Shown one piece after another: positions 38,352-46,658 of a stretch of 64,000 bases of DNA. The DNA comes from Nostoc sp. B(2019) (GTDB lineage Bacteria > Cyanobacteriota > Cyanobacteriia > Cyanobacteriales > Nostocaceae). The notes under the pieces were generated by a model. It was not told the origin of the DNA and searched no databases. It saw only the letters and a program-made list of their open reading frames with translations. A program made the position numbers and the translations under genes. The stretch covers positions 93,994 through 157,993 of the forward strand of contig NZ_WVID01000005.1 of the NCBI RefSeq assembly GCF_010091925.1, in the 5' to 3' direction. Every line of letters begins with the position of its first letter. The stretch's first letter is position 1.

Positions 38352-39395
38352 CTACATATTACGAGAACGCCCGCTGAAGACTCGTTCCAACTGTTTAAAG
38401 TTTTCTAACACACGACCCGTTCCCAGCACAACGCAGCTTAAAGGATCGGCGGCAATGTGTGTTACGATTCCTGTCTCATGGCTAATCAGGGTATCTATGC
38501 CTTTGAGCAAAGCACCACCACCAGCTAGCATAATACCCCTGTCAATAATGTCTGATGCCAATTCTGGAGGTGTGCGTTCCAGTGTCCGCTTCACAGCTTC
38601 TATAATTACTGATAGAGGTTCCAACATACTTTCACGGATTTCTGGCCCCTTGATTGTTACAGTTCGCGGTAGACCAGAAAGCAAGTGTAAGCCTCGGACT
38701 TCCATAATTGCATCACCATCATCATTAGTTGGATAGGCAGAGCCAATCCGAATCTTGATGTCCTCAGCAGTACGTTCACCAATCACTAAGTTATGAACTT
38801 TCTTCATGTACTGTATGATTGCTTCAGTCAATTCATCCCCGGCAATACGTACTGACTCACTGATCACTGTACCTTGGAGGCTCAGCACCGCGACTTCTGT
38901 TGTGCCGCCGCCAATATCGATAATCATGTTACCAGTCGGTTCGGCAACAGGTAGTCCCGCACCAATTGCCGCAGCTACCGGTTCATCGATTAAGTAAACT
39001 TCTCTGGCCCCAGCTTGAGCTGCTGCATCCATTACAGCTCGCCTTTCTACACCTGTAACGCCACTGGGAATACCAATGACAATTCGAGGTAGGATTAAAG
39101 ACCTACCTTCATTGACGCGCTGGATAAAGCTTTTCAGCATTAACTCCGCTGTATCGAAGTCAGCGATTACACCGTCGCGCAAGGGACGGAGGGCAATCAC
39201 GTTTCCAGGTGTCCGACCGAGCATTTTTTTGGCCTCTTCTCCTACTGCCAGTGCTACCTTTTCGTTTACATCGATAGCAACTACAGAAGGCTCTTGGAGT
39301 ACGATGCCTTTACCAGATACGTAGACAAGAGTGTTAGCGGTACCGAGGTCGATACCCATATCCCATGATGTGCGAAAGTTCCTGAAAAGACCCAC
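38352..39395 (-). CDS. mreB: Actin-like rod shape protein MreB
   Basis: 347 residues, starting at GTG 39395 (MGLFRNFRTSWDMGIDLGTANTLVYV). Actin-fold phosphate-binding motifs are visible: GIDLGTANT (phosphate 1), MIIDIGGGTTEVAVLS (phosphate 2) and IMLAGGGALLKGID (adenosine). MreB polymerises under the membrane and guides lateral wall synthesis. It is the first gene of the mreBCD unit, whose promoter lies in the 39396-39732 spacer shared with ssb. Confidence 0.97.
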   Translation of the reverse strand: MGLFRNFRTSWDMGIDLGTANTLVYVSGKGIVLQEPSVVAIDVNEKVALAVGEEAKKMLGRTPGNVIALRPLRDGVIADFDTAELMLKSFIQRVNEGRSLILPRIVIGIPSGVTGVERRAVMDAAAQAGAREVYLIDEPVAAAIGAGLPVAEPTGNMIIDIGGGTTEVAVLSLQGTVISESVRIAGDELTEAIIQYMKKVHNLVIGERTAEDIKIRIGSAYPTNDDGDAIMEVRGLHLLSGLPRTVTIKGPEIRESMLEPLSVIIEAVKRTLERTPPELASDIIDRGIMLAGGGALLKGIDTLISHETGIVTHIAADPLSCVVLGTGRVLENFKQLERVFSGRSRNM

Positions 39396-39732
39396 GCGTC
39401 TGTACGCCCCCTATTTGCGATACTTTTGACTACAACGGTTAAGAGTGAATCGTGCTGGATTCTATTACCTTTTTTATCCTTAGTCCAGTAAACCAGACTA
39501 TATTTTTATATAATTCCCGGCAATATTTACTATGTCTCAGGCCTCTACTTTTTGATATTCTCAGGTTTAGCGAGTATATCCGTATACTTTTCGAGGTTTC
39601 CCCTAGTAGTGTGTATCATTTTTCATCTCCATCATATTGTTAACTGTTTAACACATTATTTTCAATAGTTTCACAATTCGCTATGATGGGAGTCTGGATT
39701 AATAAGTACGCCTGTACTGAAAGGTAACACCC
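39396..39732. other. Divergent promoter region mreB/ssb
   Basis: 337 bp, AT-rich, between two divergent genes. It must hold both promoters. No repeat, hairpin or small gene could be recognised; the frame at 39452-39643 has no coding features. Confidence 0.5.
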
Positions 39733-40095
39733 ATGAGCATCAATGTTGTCACCCTCATTGGTCGTGTAGGCAACGACCCAGATATAAAATATTTCGAGTC
39801 TGGTAGTGTCAAGTGTAAATTGACACTAGCTGTGAATCGGCGCACTAAGGAAGGGGAACATACTGACTGGTTTAATTTAGAACTATGGGGAAAAACAGCA
39901 GAGGTGGCGGGTAATTATGTACGTAAAGGCAAGCAAATTGCCGTTAAGGGTTCTTTGAAGTTTGACACATGGAGCGATCGCCAAACAGGAGCCAGCCGTT
40001 CTACACCAGTTATCCAAGTAGACCAACTTGATTTGTTAGGTTCTAAGCGGGATGGTGAAGGCGGTACAGCAGATATGTCTCCAGAACATTTCTAA
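39733..40095 (+). CDS. ssb: Truncated single-stranded DNA-binding protein
   Basis: 120 residues that form one OB fold (MSINVVTLIGRVGNDPDIKYFESG, WFNLELWGK, VRKGKQIAVKGSLKFDTW). The glycine-rich linker and the acidic C-terminal tip (DDDIPF type) that recruits repair and replication proteins in bacterial SSB are missing; the end is ADMSPEHF. Naturally truncated Ssb-like proteins are known in Anabaena next to a full-length paralogue. It should bind ssDNA but not recruit the usual partners. It starts at ATG 39733. Confidence 0.93.
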   Translation: MSINVVTLIGRVGNDPDIKYFESGSVKCKLTLAVNRRTKEGEHTDWFNLELWGKTAEVAGNYVRKGKQIAVKGSLKFDTWSDRQTGASRSTPVIQVDQLDLLGSKRDGEGGTADMSPEHF

Positions 40096-40148
40096 TTAGT
40101 CATTTGTCAGCTGTCATTCGTCCTTTGTTTTGACAAATGACAAACAGA

Positions 40149-40184
40149 GAAGTCTGAGCGCCGGCTTCCGGCGAACAGAACTTC
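40149..40184. repeat. GAAGTC-hairpin dispersed element, copy 3 (ssb-SIMPL spacer)
   Basis: Outer arms GAAGT/ACTTC with inner CGCCGG/CCGGCG around CTT and imperfect flanking pairs (TGAG/AACA). It is framed by GTCATTTGTC-like repeats on the left (40099-40146) and their complements on the right (40186-40215), so the whole spacer can fold. It lies between the convergent ssb and SIMPL genes and might also end transcription. Confidence 0.8.
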
Positions 40185-40206
40185 AAAGACGAATGACAAA
40201 GGACGA

Positions 40207-40953
40207 CTAATAACTAATTTGCAGTGTCACCGATGCTTCTACTTGCTGTTCACCACCAATCACAGGGGTGGAGGCATCGGCATTAGATACCTTTGTAGCC
40301 TCTGCACGATACAAAATAGGTGGTGGAGGGGCACTAGCGTTATTAACTTGAATATTTACCACTTCTTTAGGCTTAAGACCTAGGGCGCTAAAGACAGCAT
40401 CAGCTTGCTGTTGAGCATCTTGGGTAGCCTCTTTGAGTGCTTGTTTTTGGGCGCTAGCGATCGCCTCATCGTTAGCAACAAAACTAATGCCGTTAATTTG
40501 TGTCGCCCCTGCTTTTACCACGTCATCCAATAATGTACCTGCTTTCTCGGTAGGAATACGAAAACTTACAGTATTATTGGCAGCATAGCCTGTAATCCGT
40601 TGTACATTATTGTTGTAGCTATAAACTGGATTAAGACGGATACCAGTAGTTTCTAATTTTTCAACATTTTGGCGCTTCAGCAAAGCTACCACAGCTGATG
40701 ACCTACGAGCTGCCTCTTGCTGTACCTCTTGTGCAGTTTTACCCTGAATCTCCACTCCTAAACTGACTTGCGACAGGGTTGTAGGAATCGTTTCTACTCC
40801 ACGGCCACTAACAGTAAGAGTTCGCCACAATTTTTCTTTTTCTTGTGCCAAAGCAGGCAATGTAAAAGTTACACATACCAGCAAAGCTAAAGACAGTGTT
40901 TTCCACAGGTTCCCAGATTGAAACTGAGAACCAGATAAAGCGGCTCTATGCAT
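40207..40953 (-). CDS. SIMPL domain (DUF541) exported protein
   Basis: 248 residues with a signal peptide (hydrophobic TLSLALLVCVTFTLPALAQ ending near residue 36) followed by a SIMPL domain: LTVSGRGVETIPTTLSQVSLGVE at the start and the typical A..QAL..A..DA..QA....LGL alternation. SIMPL proteins are periplasmic or surface proteins of uncertain role (first named for an interleukin-1 receptor signalling partner; some bacterial members are linked to oxidative stress). Monocistronic, convergent with ssb. The family is clear, the function open. Confidence 0.9.
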   Translation of the reverse strand: MHRAALSGSQFQSGNLWKTLSLALLVCVTFTLPALAQEKEKLWRTLTVSGRGVETIPTTLSQVSLGVEIQGKTAQEVQQEAARRSSAVVALLKRQNVEKLETTGIRLNPVYSYNNNVQRITGYAANNTVSFRIPTEKAGTLLDDVVKAGATQINGISFVANDEAIASAQKQALKEATQDAQQQADAVFSALGLKPKEVVNIQVNNASAPPPPILYRAEATKVSNADASTPVIGGEQQVEASVTLQISY

Positions 40954-40995
40954 CAGATTTGCACTCCTCTGAAAAATATCTACAGATGCTTCAAT

Positions 40996-41061
40996 AGTGC
41001 TGAGTAAAACTAAGCCTATGATTACTCATAGTCTCTTTACTTTTACTTATAACTCAGCACT
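40996..41061. repeat. Inverted AGTGCTGAGT pair between SIMPL and EVE genes
   Basis: AGTGCTGAGT (40996-41005) and ACTCAGCACT (41052-41061) are exact complements around a 46-bp loop in the divergent spacer. It is another member of the family seen in the rpo operon. Confidence 0.75.
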
Positions 41062-41161
41062 TTTTGTATGTTCCTACTTTGACACTGCCATAGTCAAAAG
41101 CTGAAATGGTTACATTTTTGGAAACTGAAAAAATTACACCAATCCGTTTGGAGATTTTTTG

Positions 41162-41575
41162 ATGGCGTATTGGCTGCTGAAAACTGAACCGGAAGATTAT
41201 TCCTACTTCGATTTGGAACGGGATGGCAGTACAGTTTGGGATGGAGTCAACAATGCCTTAGCGCTCAAACATCTACGTATGATGCTCCTTGAGGATTTGG
41301 CGTTGATTTATCACACAGGCAAAGAACGTCAAGTCATGGGTGTAGCAGAGATATTTAGTCAACCTTATGCCGATCCAGCACTCAATGATAGCAAGAGGGT
41401 AGTTGTGGATGTGCGGGCAGTAGGAAGAGTCAATCAGCCTGTCACCCTAACCCAAATTAAGCAAGACAGCAAATTCACAGACTTTGATTTGCTGCGACTT
41501 CCTAGACTGTCTGTAGTTCCGGTATCTGAATTTTATTGGCAGTATCTAATTGAGTTGACAGGTGGCACAAAATAA
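41162..41575 (+). CDS. EVE domain protein
   Basis: 137 residues from ATG 41162 (MAYWLLKTEPEDYSYFDLER); a TTG one codon upstream is also open, but MAYWLLK is the conserved EVE start. GGAGA at 41150-41154 is a weak ribosome binding site. Typical features: WLLKTEP.DYS, WDGVNNALALKHLR, LIYHTGKERQVMGVAE. EVE domains have a PUA-like fold and bind modified bases in RNA or DNA; homologues include human THYN1. The binding target here is unknown. It precedes the antiporter gene by 73 bp. Confidence 0.93.
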   Translation: MAYWLLKTEPEDYSYFDLERDGSTVWDGVNNALALKHLRMMLLEDLALIYHTGKERQVMGVAEIFSQPYADPALNDSKRVVVDVRAVGRVNQPVTLTQIKQDSKFTDFDLLRLPRLSVVPVSEFYWQYLIELTGGTK

Positions 41576-41634
41576 TTAACGTAAGCTGTCGCATATCTAT
41601 GAAAAATAGCCAAATTCCATAAACGCGTAAAAAT

Positions 41635-41645
41635 AAGGAGAAGGA
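41635..41645 (+). promoter_or_regulatory. Ribosome binding site that decides a TTG start of the antiporter
   Basis: AAGGAGAAGGA lies directly before TTG 41649 (eight bases from AGGAG to TTG). The first ATG, at 41661, would be too far from it. I therefore favour the TTG start. Confidence 0.6.
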
Positions 41646-41648
41646 TTT

Positions 41649-43133
41649 TTGCAGAACCAAATGTATTTGTTAGAGCCAATTAACTTCTCTTTTCCTCTGC
41701 TGGCAAGCGCGACAAAAGCAGCAGACAGTTCAATGGTAGTAGCAGCAGTGCTACTGAGCTTAGTGGTAATTTACCTCGCCAGTAAACTTGGTGGGGAGTT
41801 GTCAAACCAAGTAGGTTTACCACCTGTCTTAGGTGAACTCGTAGGTGGTGTAGTAGTTGGCATCTCTGTTTTACATCTTTTGGTGTTTCCAGAAGGTGGG
41901 GCAGACAGTTCTAGTTCTTTGATCATGACCTTCCTCCAAACCACCGCGGGTTTAAGCCCTGAAGCTACTCCTGAAGTATTTGCGGCGCAGTCAGAGGTCG
42001 TTTCTGTTTTAGCAGAATTGGGTGTGATCATCCTGCTATTTGAAATTGGTTTGGAGTCGAACCTCAAAGACCTAATGGCAGTCGGTACTCAAGCCGTCGT
42101 CGTGGCAGTGGTAGGGGTAGTAGTGCCCTTTACCGCTGGTACTGTGGGACTAATGACTTTATTTGGTATTGACGCTGTACCCGCAATTTTTGCTGGGGCG
42201 GCTTTGACTGCCACTAGTATTGGTATTACTTCCAAAGTGCTGTCAGAATTAGGACGGCTCAATTCTAAAGAAGGGCAGATTATTCTCGGTGCTGCTGTGA
42301 TTGACGATGTACTAGGAATCATCGTCCTTGCAGTAGTTGCTAGCTTGGCTAAAGATGGCGCGGTAGATGTCAGCAAAGTCATTTATTTGATTATCAGCGC
42401 CAGTAGTTTTTTGCTCGGAGCAATCCTGCTAGGCAATGTTTTCAATAAGTTTTTTGTAGCGATCGCTAATCAACTTAAGACACGCGGTGGACTAGTAATA
42501 CCAGCATTCATCTTCGCCTTTGTCATGGCATACTTGGCTGCAATCATCCAATTAGAAGCAATTCTGGGGGCTTTTGCAGCAGGTTTAGTCCTAGAAGAGA
42601 CAGATAAGCGCAAAGAACTGCAAAAGCAAGTCTGTCCCATTGCGGATATGCTTGTACCAATTTTCTTTGTGACTGTTGGGGCAAAAACTGATTTGGGAGT
42701 GTTGAACCCAGCAATTCCCGACAATCGGGAAGGTCTAATTATGGCAACTTTCCTGATCATAGTAGCCATTCTTGGTAAAGTGATCACAGGCTTAAGCGTA
42801 TTTGGTCAACCGCAAATCAACCGTTTAGCGATTGGTGTGGGCATGATTCCCAGGGGCGAGGTCGGTTTGGTGTTTGCTGGTGTCGGCGCTGCCAGTGGTG
42901 CTCTCTCGAAACCACTAGGGGCGGCTATTATCATGATGGTTATCTTGACAACCTTTTTAGCCCCTCCCTTGTTACGATTCGTATTTCCAGATCCAGAAAC
43001 CTTGGATATGGGTTCAGAGAAACTGATTCTAGACGGTTCCTCTGGAAAGTCTTTGGTAATTGAACCACCTCAGTCGATGATGTCAAAAGATCGTGAGAGT
43101 TTGGAAACAGCCCCAGATTCTCAAGAGAGTTAA
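41649..43133 (+). CDS. CPA2-type cation:proton antiporter
   Basis: 494 residues from TTG 41649 (490 from ATG 41661). Twelve or so hydrophobic segments fit the Na+/H+ exchanger (CPA2/KefB) fold: LVGGVVVGISVL, VSVLAELGVIILLFEIGLES, LTATSIGITSKVL, GAAVIDDVLGIIVLAVV with the Asp pair (IDD) of the ion-binding site, and GMIPRGEVGLVFAG. There is a polar C-terminal tail of ~45 residues and no RCK domain. It should exchange Na+ or K+ for protons at the plasma or thylakoid membrane. The exact ion is not readable from sequence. Confidence 0.92.
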   Translation: MQNQMYLLEPINFSFPLLASATKAADSSMVVAAVLLSLVVIYLASKLGGELSNQVGLPPVLGELVGGVVVGISVLHLLVFPEGGADSSSSLIMTFLQTTAGLSPEATPEVFAAQSEVVSVLAELGVIILLFEIGLESNLKDLMAVGTQAVVVAVVGVVVPFTAGTVGLMTLFGIDAVPAIFAGAALTATSIGITSKVLSELGRLNSKEGQIILGAAVIDDVLGIIVLAVVASLAKDGAVDVSKVIYLIISASSFLLGAILLGNVFNKFFVAIANQLKTRGGLVIPAFIFAFVMAYLAAIIQLEAILGAFAAGLVLEETDKRKELQKQVCPIADMLVPIFFVTVGAKTDLGVLNPAIPDNREGLIMATFLIIVAILGKVITGLSVFGQPQINRLAIGVGMIPRGEVGLVFAGVGAASGALSKPLGAAIIMMVILTTFLAPPLLRFVFPDPETLDMGSEKLILDGSSGKSLVIEPPQSMMSKDRESLETAPDSQES

Positions 43134-43187
43134 TCAAAATCCTGGGTAGAAATCGGTTGTTGCCAGCGTCTTGATGTAGAACACAAC

Positions 43188-43214
43188 TGAGTTCTGAGTA
43201 ATTCTCAGAACTCA
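43188..43214 (+). terminator. Hairpin downstream of the antiporter gene
   Basis: TGAGTTCTGAG (43188-43198) pairs fully with CTCAGAACTCA (43204-43214) over a TAATT loop, 55 bp after the antiporter stop. An 11-bp stem could end transcription, but there is no T-run, and the motif is of the dispersed AGTGCTGAGT/GAGTTCTGAG repeat type. Confidence 0.5.
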
Positions 43215-43579
43215 GGAATCTATAAGTGCTTGGTGGATTTTGCTAAAGTCAAGTGGAAACTTCTCTCCTCAAATCTCCGTCCCGTGAGATTGTAAAATTA
43301 TCATTTGTTTCTAATTTTTACCAGCATTCGGAATGTTATCTATTTCTCATCTCACTCTACTTCACAGTCCTAATCTGAATATTTTCCAAGTAATTAGGGA
43401 GTTTCCATAAATTTTGCTAGATCAGCTGACGTAGTGGGAATTATTTACACAGTGCATGAATTGCAGCAATCAAACAAATAAACATCAATTCCTGACCAAC
43501 TCAAGTGTTACTGACTGGGTTTGACTGAGTGGAGTTAATTCTGGCTATCTTTTTGTTGTTACCATCTGGTAGTTTGCTG

Positions 43580-44157
43580 GTCAGATTTTTAGGCGCTAAC
43601 AGCATGGCAAAATCAGAGGAATAGACTGTAAATTACGCCAGTAGGTGTGTATTTATATCAGCATAAAACTCAAGTAAGGCATCAAAGCTCAAGTTTAGGT
43701 GATGTCGGTGTGACGATTGCCAATATGTTGAAATATTGACTGCTCCCATAAATGTGAATCAGGAGAAAATACTGTGAAACTACACTGGTTACTACCCAGT
43801 ACTATTGGAACTATCTTCATGCTGTCGTCGCCGGCAATGGCCGCCAGACTTGAATCTTGGCGTTTTGATGCCAACCAAAACAAATTAGAAATCAACACTT
43901 TGGGGACTGTTCAACCCAAAGCCCAATTAGTCTTCAACCCGACTCGTCTGGTAATTGATTTGCCAGAAACCACATTTGGGCGTCCGCAGCTAACCCAACA
44001 GGTAGGCGGTGCAATTCGCTCTATCCGTGTTGGGCAGTTCGACAAACAAACAACGCGTATAGTCGTTGAACTCACTCCTGGTTATACTCTAGACCCCAAA
44101 CGAGTGCAATTTGTCGGAAATACTGGTAGTCGTTGGACAGTACAATTACCCACGCCA
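43580..44157 (+). repeat. Duplicated promoter and 5' region, copy 1 (pairs with 46081-46658)
   Basis: The repeat period is 2501 bp. The last ~430 bp (from the shared TTGAAATATTGACTGCTCCC to the end of the first AMIN domain) differ from copy 2 at about seven positions by eye. The preceding ~150 bp are similar but with indels. A recent duplication or gene conversion explains this. Confidence 0.85.
43761..43765 (+). promoter_or_regulatory. Shine-Dalgarno of the first amidase gene
   Basis: AGGAG eight bases before the GTG start at 43774. The same site, with identical surroundings, occurs at 46262-46266 before the second amidase gene. It supports the GTG starts of both. Confidence 0.75.
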
Positions 44158-45657
44158 GTACTTGAGAAAGTAGCATCCTCTCCCAGAAATATTTACAGTG
44201 TAGTCACACCAGACTCCGAAACCAAACCTGATTTCTCAAAGGTTGCCGCCAACGCCACACCAGCTGCGGCTCAAATTGAGAACTTGCAAGTAACAGGTGA
44301 TGGGTTTTACATCCGCACCAGTGGTGGTAATCCTCAGCTTCAGGTAAATCGCAGCCGCGATCGCAGTACCATTTTCATGGACATCTCTGGCGCGACTTTA
44401 TCACCATCTCTGGCACGGCGGGATGATGTATCAGTTAATCGACACGGTGTTAGTAGTGTCGAATTCACTCAACTGCAAACCCAACCACCTGGTGTCCGCA
44501 TGACATTGCGGGTAGATAAAAATAGCCCTGACTGGCAGGCAGCTAAGAGCAGCAATGGTGGTTTAATAGTTCTGCCTACTCGGATTGGAAGATTGCCCAG
44601 AAGTAATAATCTCACCAACCCACCGGATAATCAGTCAAACCCATTGCCATTACCTCGTACGCCACTTGCTGTTAGCTCGCCTGCTACGATTCAATCTGTA
44701 GAATTGGCTGGTAATGGTACACAACTGCTGATTAGATCGGACCAAAATTTATCTGCTACGGGAGGCTGGGATAGAACGTCTGGTTTGTTCCGCATTACTA
44801 TTAACAACGCTAACCTAGCTCCCAGAGTTACAGGCCCCGTTTTTAATGCTAATAGCCCCATCCTACGGGTACGCCTACAACCACAACAACCTAATAGTGT
44901 AGTTGTTTTAGTTCAACCAGCAGCAGGAGTGCAAATAGGGGAACTCAACCAGGTTAATGACCAGCTTTTGGCTCTACAGCTACAAAGCTCTCGTCGAGCC
45001 GTCACACGCTCTGGAACACTCCCCTTACCTCCTCTACCACCCCCCAATCGAATACCATTCCCAGACCCAAATAATCCCAATCCCCAGCCTATTACACAGC
45101 CACGCCCGATTCCCAGAGGAAAGGTTGTAGTTCTCATTGACCCTGGACATGGTGGTAAAGACCCTGGAGCAATTGGCATTGGGGGAGTACGTGAGAAGGA
45201 TGTCATCTTGCCCATCGGGAGAAAAATCGCAGCGATTTTGCAGCAAAATGGCGTGCAAGCAGTGTTAACGCGAAATTCTGACTTTTTCGTCAGCCTTCAA
45301 GGACGAGTAGCGATGGCGGAGCGAGCTAACGCTGATGTGTTTGTCAGCATCCACGCTAATGCAATAGGGCCGGGTCGCTCGGATGTCAGTGGCTTGGAAA
45401 CGTATTATTACGACAGTGGTTTGGGACTAGCTCGCGTTGTTCACAACAGCATTCTCCAAAGTTTGAATGTCAGAGATAGAGGGGTGCGCCGAGCCAGATT
45501 TTATGTCCTCAGAAAAAGTTCCATGCCTTCTATTCTCGTGGAAACAGGTTATTTGACTGGTCGAGAGGATATCGCTAAGCTAAGAACCTCAGCTTACCAA
45601 AACCAAATGGCAGAGGCGATCGCTCGCGGTATCCTCCAGTACCTAAAGAGAAGATAA
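43774..45657 (+). CDS. amiC1: N-acetylmuramoyl-L-alanine amidase AmiC1-type (AMIN + Amidase_3)
   Basis: 627 residues from GTG 43774. A signal peptide ends at ..SSPAMA (residue 23). AMIN-type beta domains follow (~24-125, a second ~170-270 and a third ~305-410), then a Pro-rich linker and the zinc amidase domain (~449-627) with DPGHGGKD (His), the GVREKD Glu, SIHAN (His) and the catalytic Glu of VETGYLTG. The enzyme cuts stem peptides from glycan strands in the periplasm. In Anabaena and Nostoc, AmiC enzymes make septal nanopores needed for cell-cell exchange and heterocyst formation. It is the first of two tandem paralogues, followed by murI. Confidence 0.93.
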   Translation: MKLHWLLPSTIGTIFMLSSPAMAARLESWRFDANQNKLEINTLGTVQPKAQLVFNPTRLVIDLPETTFGRPQLTQQVGGAIRSIRVGQFDKQTTRIVVELTPGYTLDPKRVQFVGNTGSRWTVQLPTPVLEKVASSPRNIYSVVTPDSETKPDFSKVAANATPAAAQIENLQVTGDGFYIRTSGGNPQLQVNRSRDRSTIFMDISGATLSPSLARRDDVSVNRHGVSSVEFTQLQTQPPGVRMTLRVDKNSPDWQAAKSSNGGLIVLPTRIGRLPRSNNLTNPPDNQSNPLPLPRTPLAVSSPATIQSVELAGNGTQLLIRSDQNLSATGGWDRTSGLFRITINNANLAPRVTGPVFNANSPILRVRLQPQQPNSVVVLVQPAAGVQIGELNQVNDQLLALQLQSSRRAVTRSGTLPLPPLPPPNRIPFPDPNNPNPQPITQPRPIPRGKVVVLIDPGHGGKDPGAIGIGGVREKDVILPIGRKIAAILQQNGVQAVLTRNSDFFVSLQGRVAMAERANADVFVSIHANAIGPGRSDVSGLETYYYDSGLGLARVVHNSILQSLNVRDRGVRRARFYVLRKSSMPSILVETGYLTGREDIAKLRTSAYQNQMAEAIARGILQYLKRR

Positions 45658-46274
45658 GTAATTTAATCTAGAACTTTGAGTAAAAACATCTAATCGATTC
45701 CCGTTTTTATACAATCTAGTAGTGATTATGTTAGGAATATTGCTGGTGCCGAGAAGAAATTCGCGCTACCTTAACTCATGAAAATCTCAAACCCCTGATT
45801 CCCTGCCAGAGGCGATTCATTTCTATCAAAAGTTCTGAGTGACGGTTTGCTTCGCTCAGACCTTTTCTCTGTAAAACTTGACAGAATGTAACTGTAAATA
45901 TTTTTCTAAAAATTAATTTTAGAGTGGCTGTCAACTATTGACAGCAATATAAATTTTTGTATTGTTGCATTACTCATTAACAATACAACGTAAATCTCTA
46001 ACTGATGTCAGTGCTATTGATTAGACTTGTCCGAGTCTGGTTAGTTTCTTTTTTTTAGTGTAATTTGATGCTTTGCTGATCAAATTTTTAGGCGCTAACA
46101 GCATTGCAAAATCAGAGTAACGTGCTAAAATCTTACGCCATTAAGTGTGTATTTATATCAGCGCAAAACTCAAGCAAGGCATCAAAGCTCAAGTCTGGGC
46201 GGTGACGGTGTGAGGATTTGCCAATAGGTTGAAATATTGACTGCTCCCATAAATGTGAATCAGGAGAAAATACT
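45658..46274. other. Spacer between the two amidase genes
   Basis: 617 bp. The right part (from ~46081) is the duplicated promoter region with RBS AGGAG at 46262-46266. The left part has a GTTCTGAGTGACGGTTTGC-like repeat piece near 45833 and otherwise AT-rich DNA. No gene was seen. Confidence 0.55.
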
Positions 46275-46658
46275 GTGAAACTACACTGGTTACTATCCAG
46301 TACTATTGGAACTATCTTCATGCTGTCGTCGCCGGCAATGGCCGCCAGACTTGAATCTTGGCGTTTTGATGCCAACCAAAACAAATTAGAAATCAACACT
46401 TTGGGGACTGTTCAACCCAAAGCCCAATTAGTCTTCAACCCGACTCGTCTGGTAATTGATTTGCCAGAAACCACATTTGGGCGTCCGCAGCTAACCCAAC
46501 AGGTAGGCGGTGCAATTCGCTCTATCCGTGTCGGGCAGTTTGACAAACAAACAACGCGTATAGTCGTTGAACTCACTCCTGGTTATACTCTAGACCCCAA
46601 GCAAGTGCAATTTGTTGGGAATACTGGTAGTCGTTGGACAGTACAATTACCCACGCCA
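46081..46658 (+). repeat. Duplicated promoter and 5' region, copy 2 (pairs with 43580-44157)
   Basis: See the first copy. From about 46228 the sequence matches copy 1 almost base for base, through leader, GTG start, signal peptide and first AMIN domain, and then stops matching abruptly in the linker. A second block of high similarity covers the third AMIN-like domain (about 47210-47520 versus 44690-44990). Confidence 0.85.

Larger units (their letters stand above)
43134..43773. other. Spacer before the first amidase gene
   Basis: 640 bp. It starts with the hairpin at 43188. From about 43575 on it is similar to the spacer of the second amidase gene (46081-46274), that is, the promoter region was duplicated with the gene. 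No gene was recognised. Confidence 0.55.
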
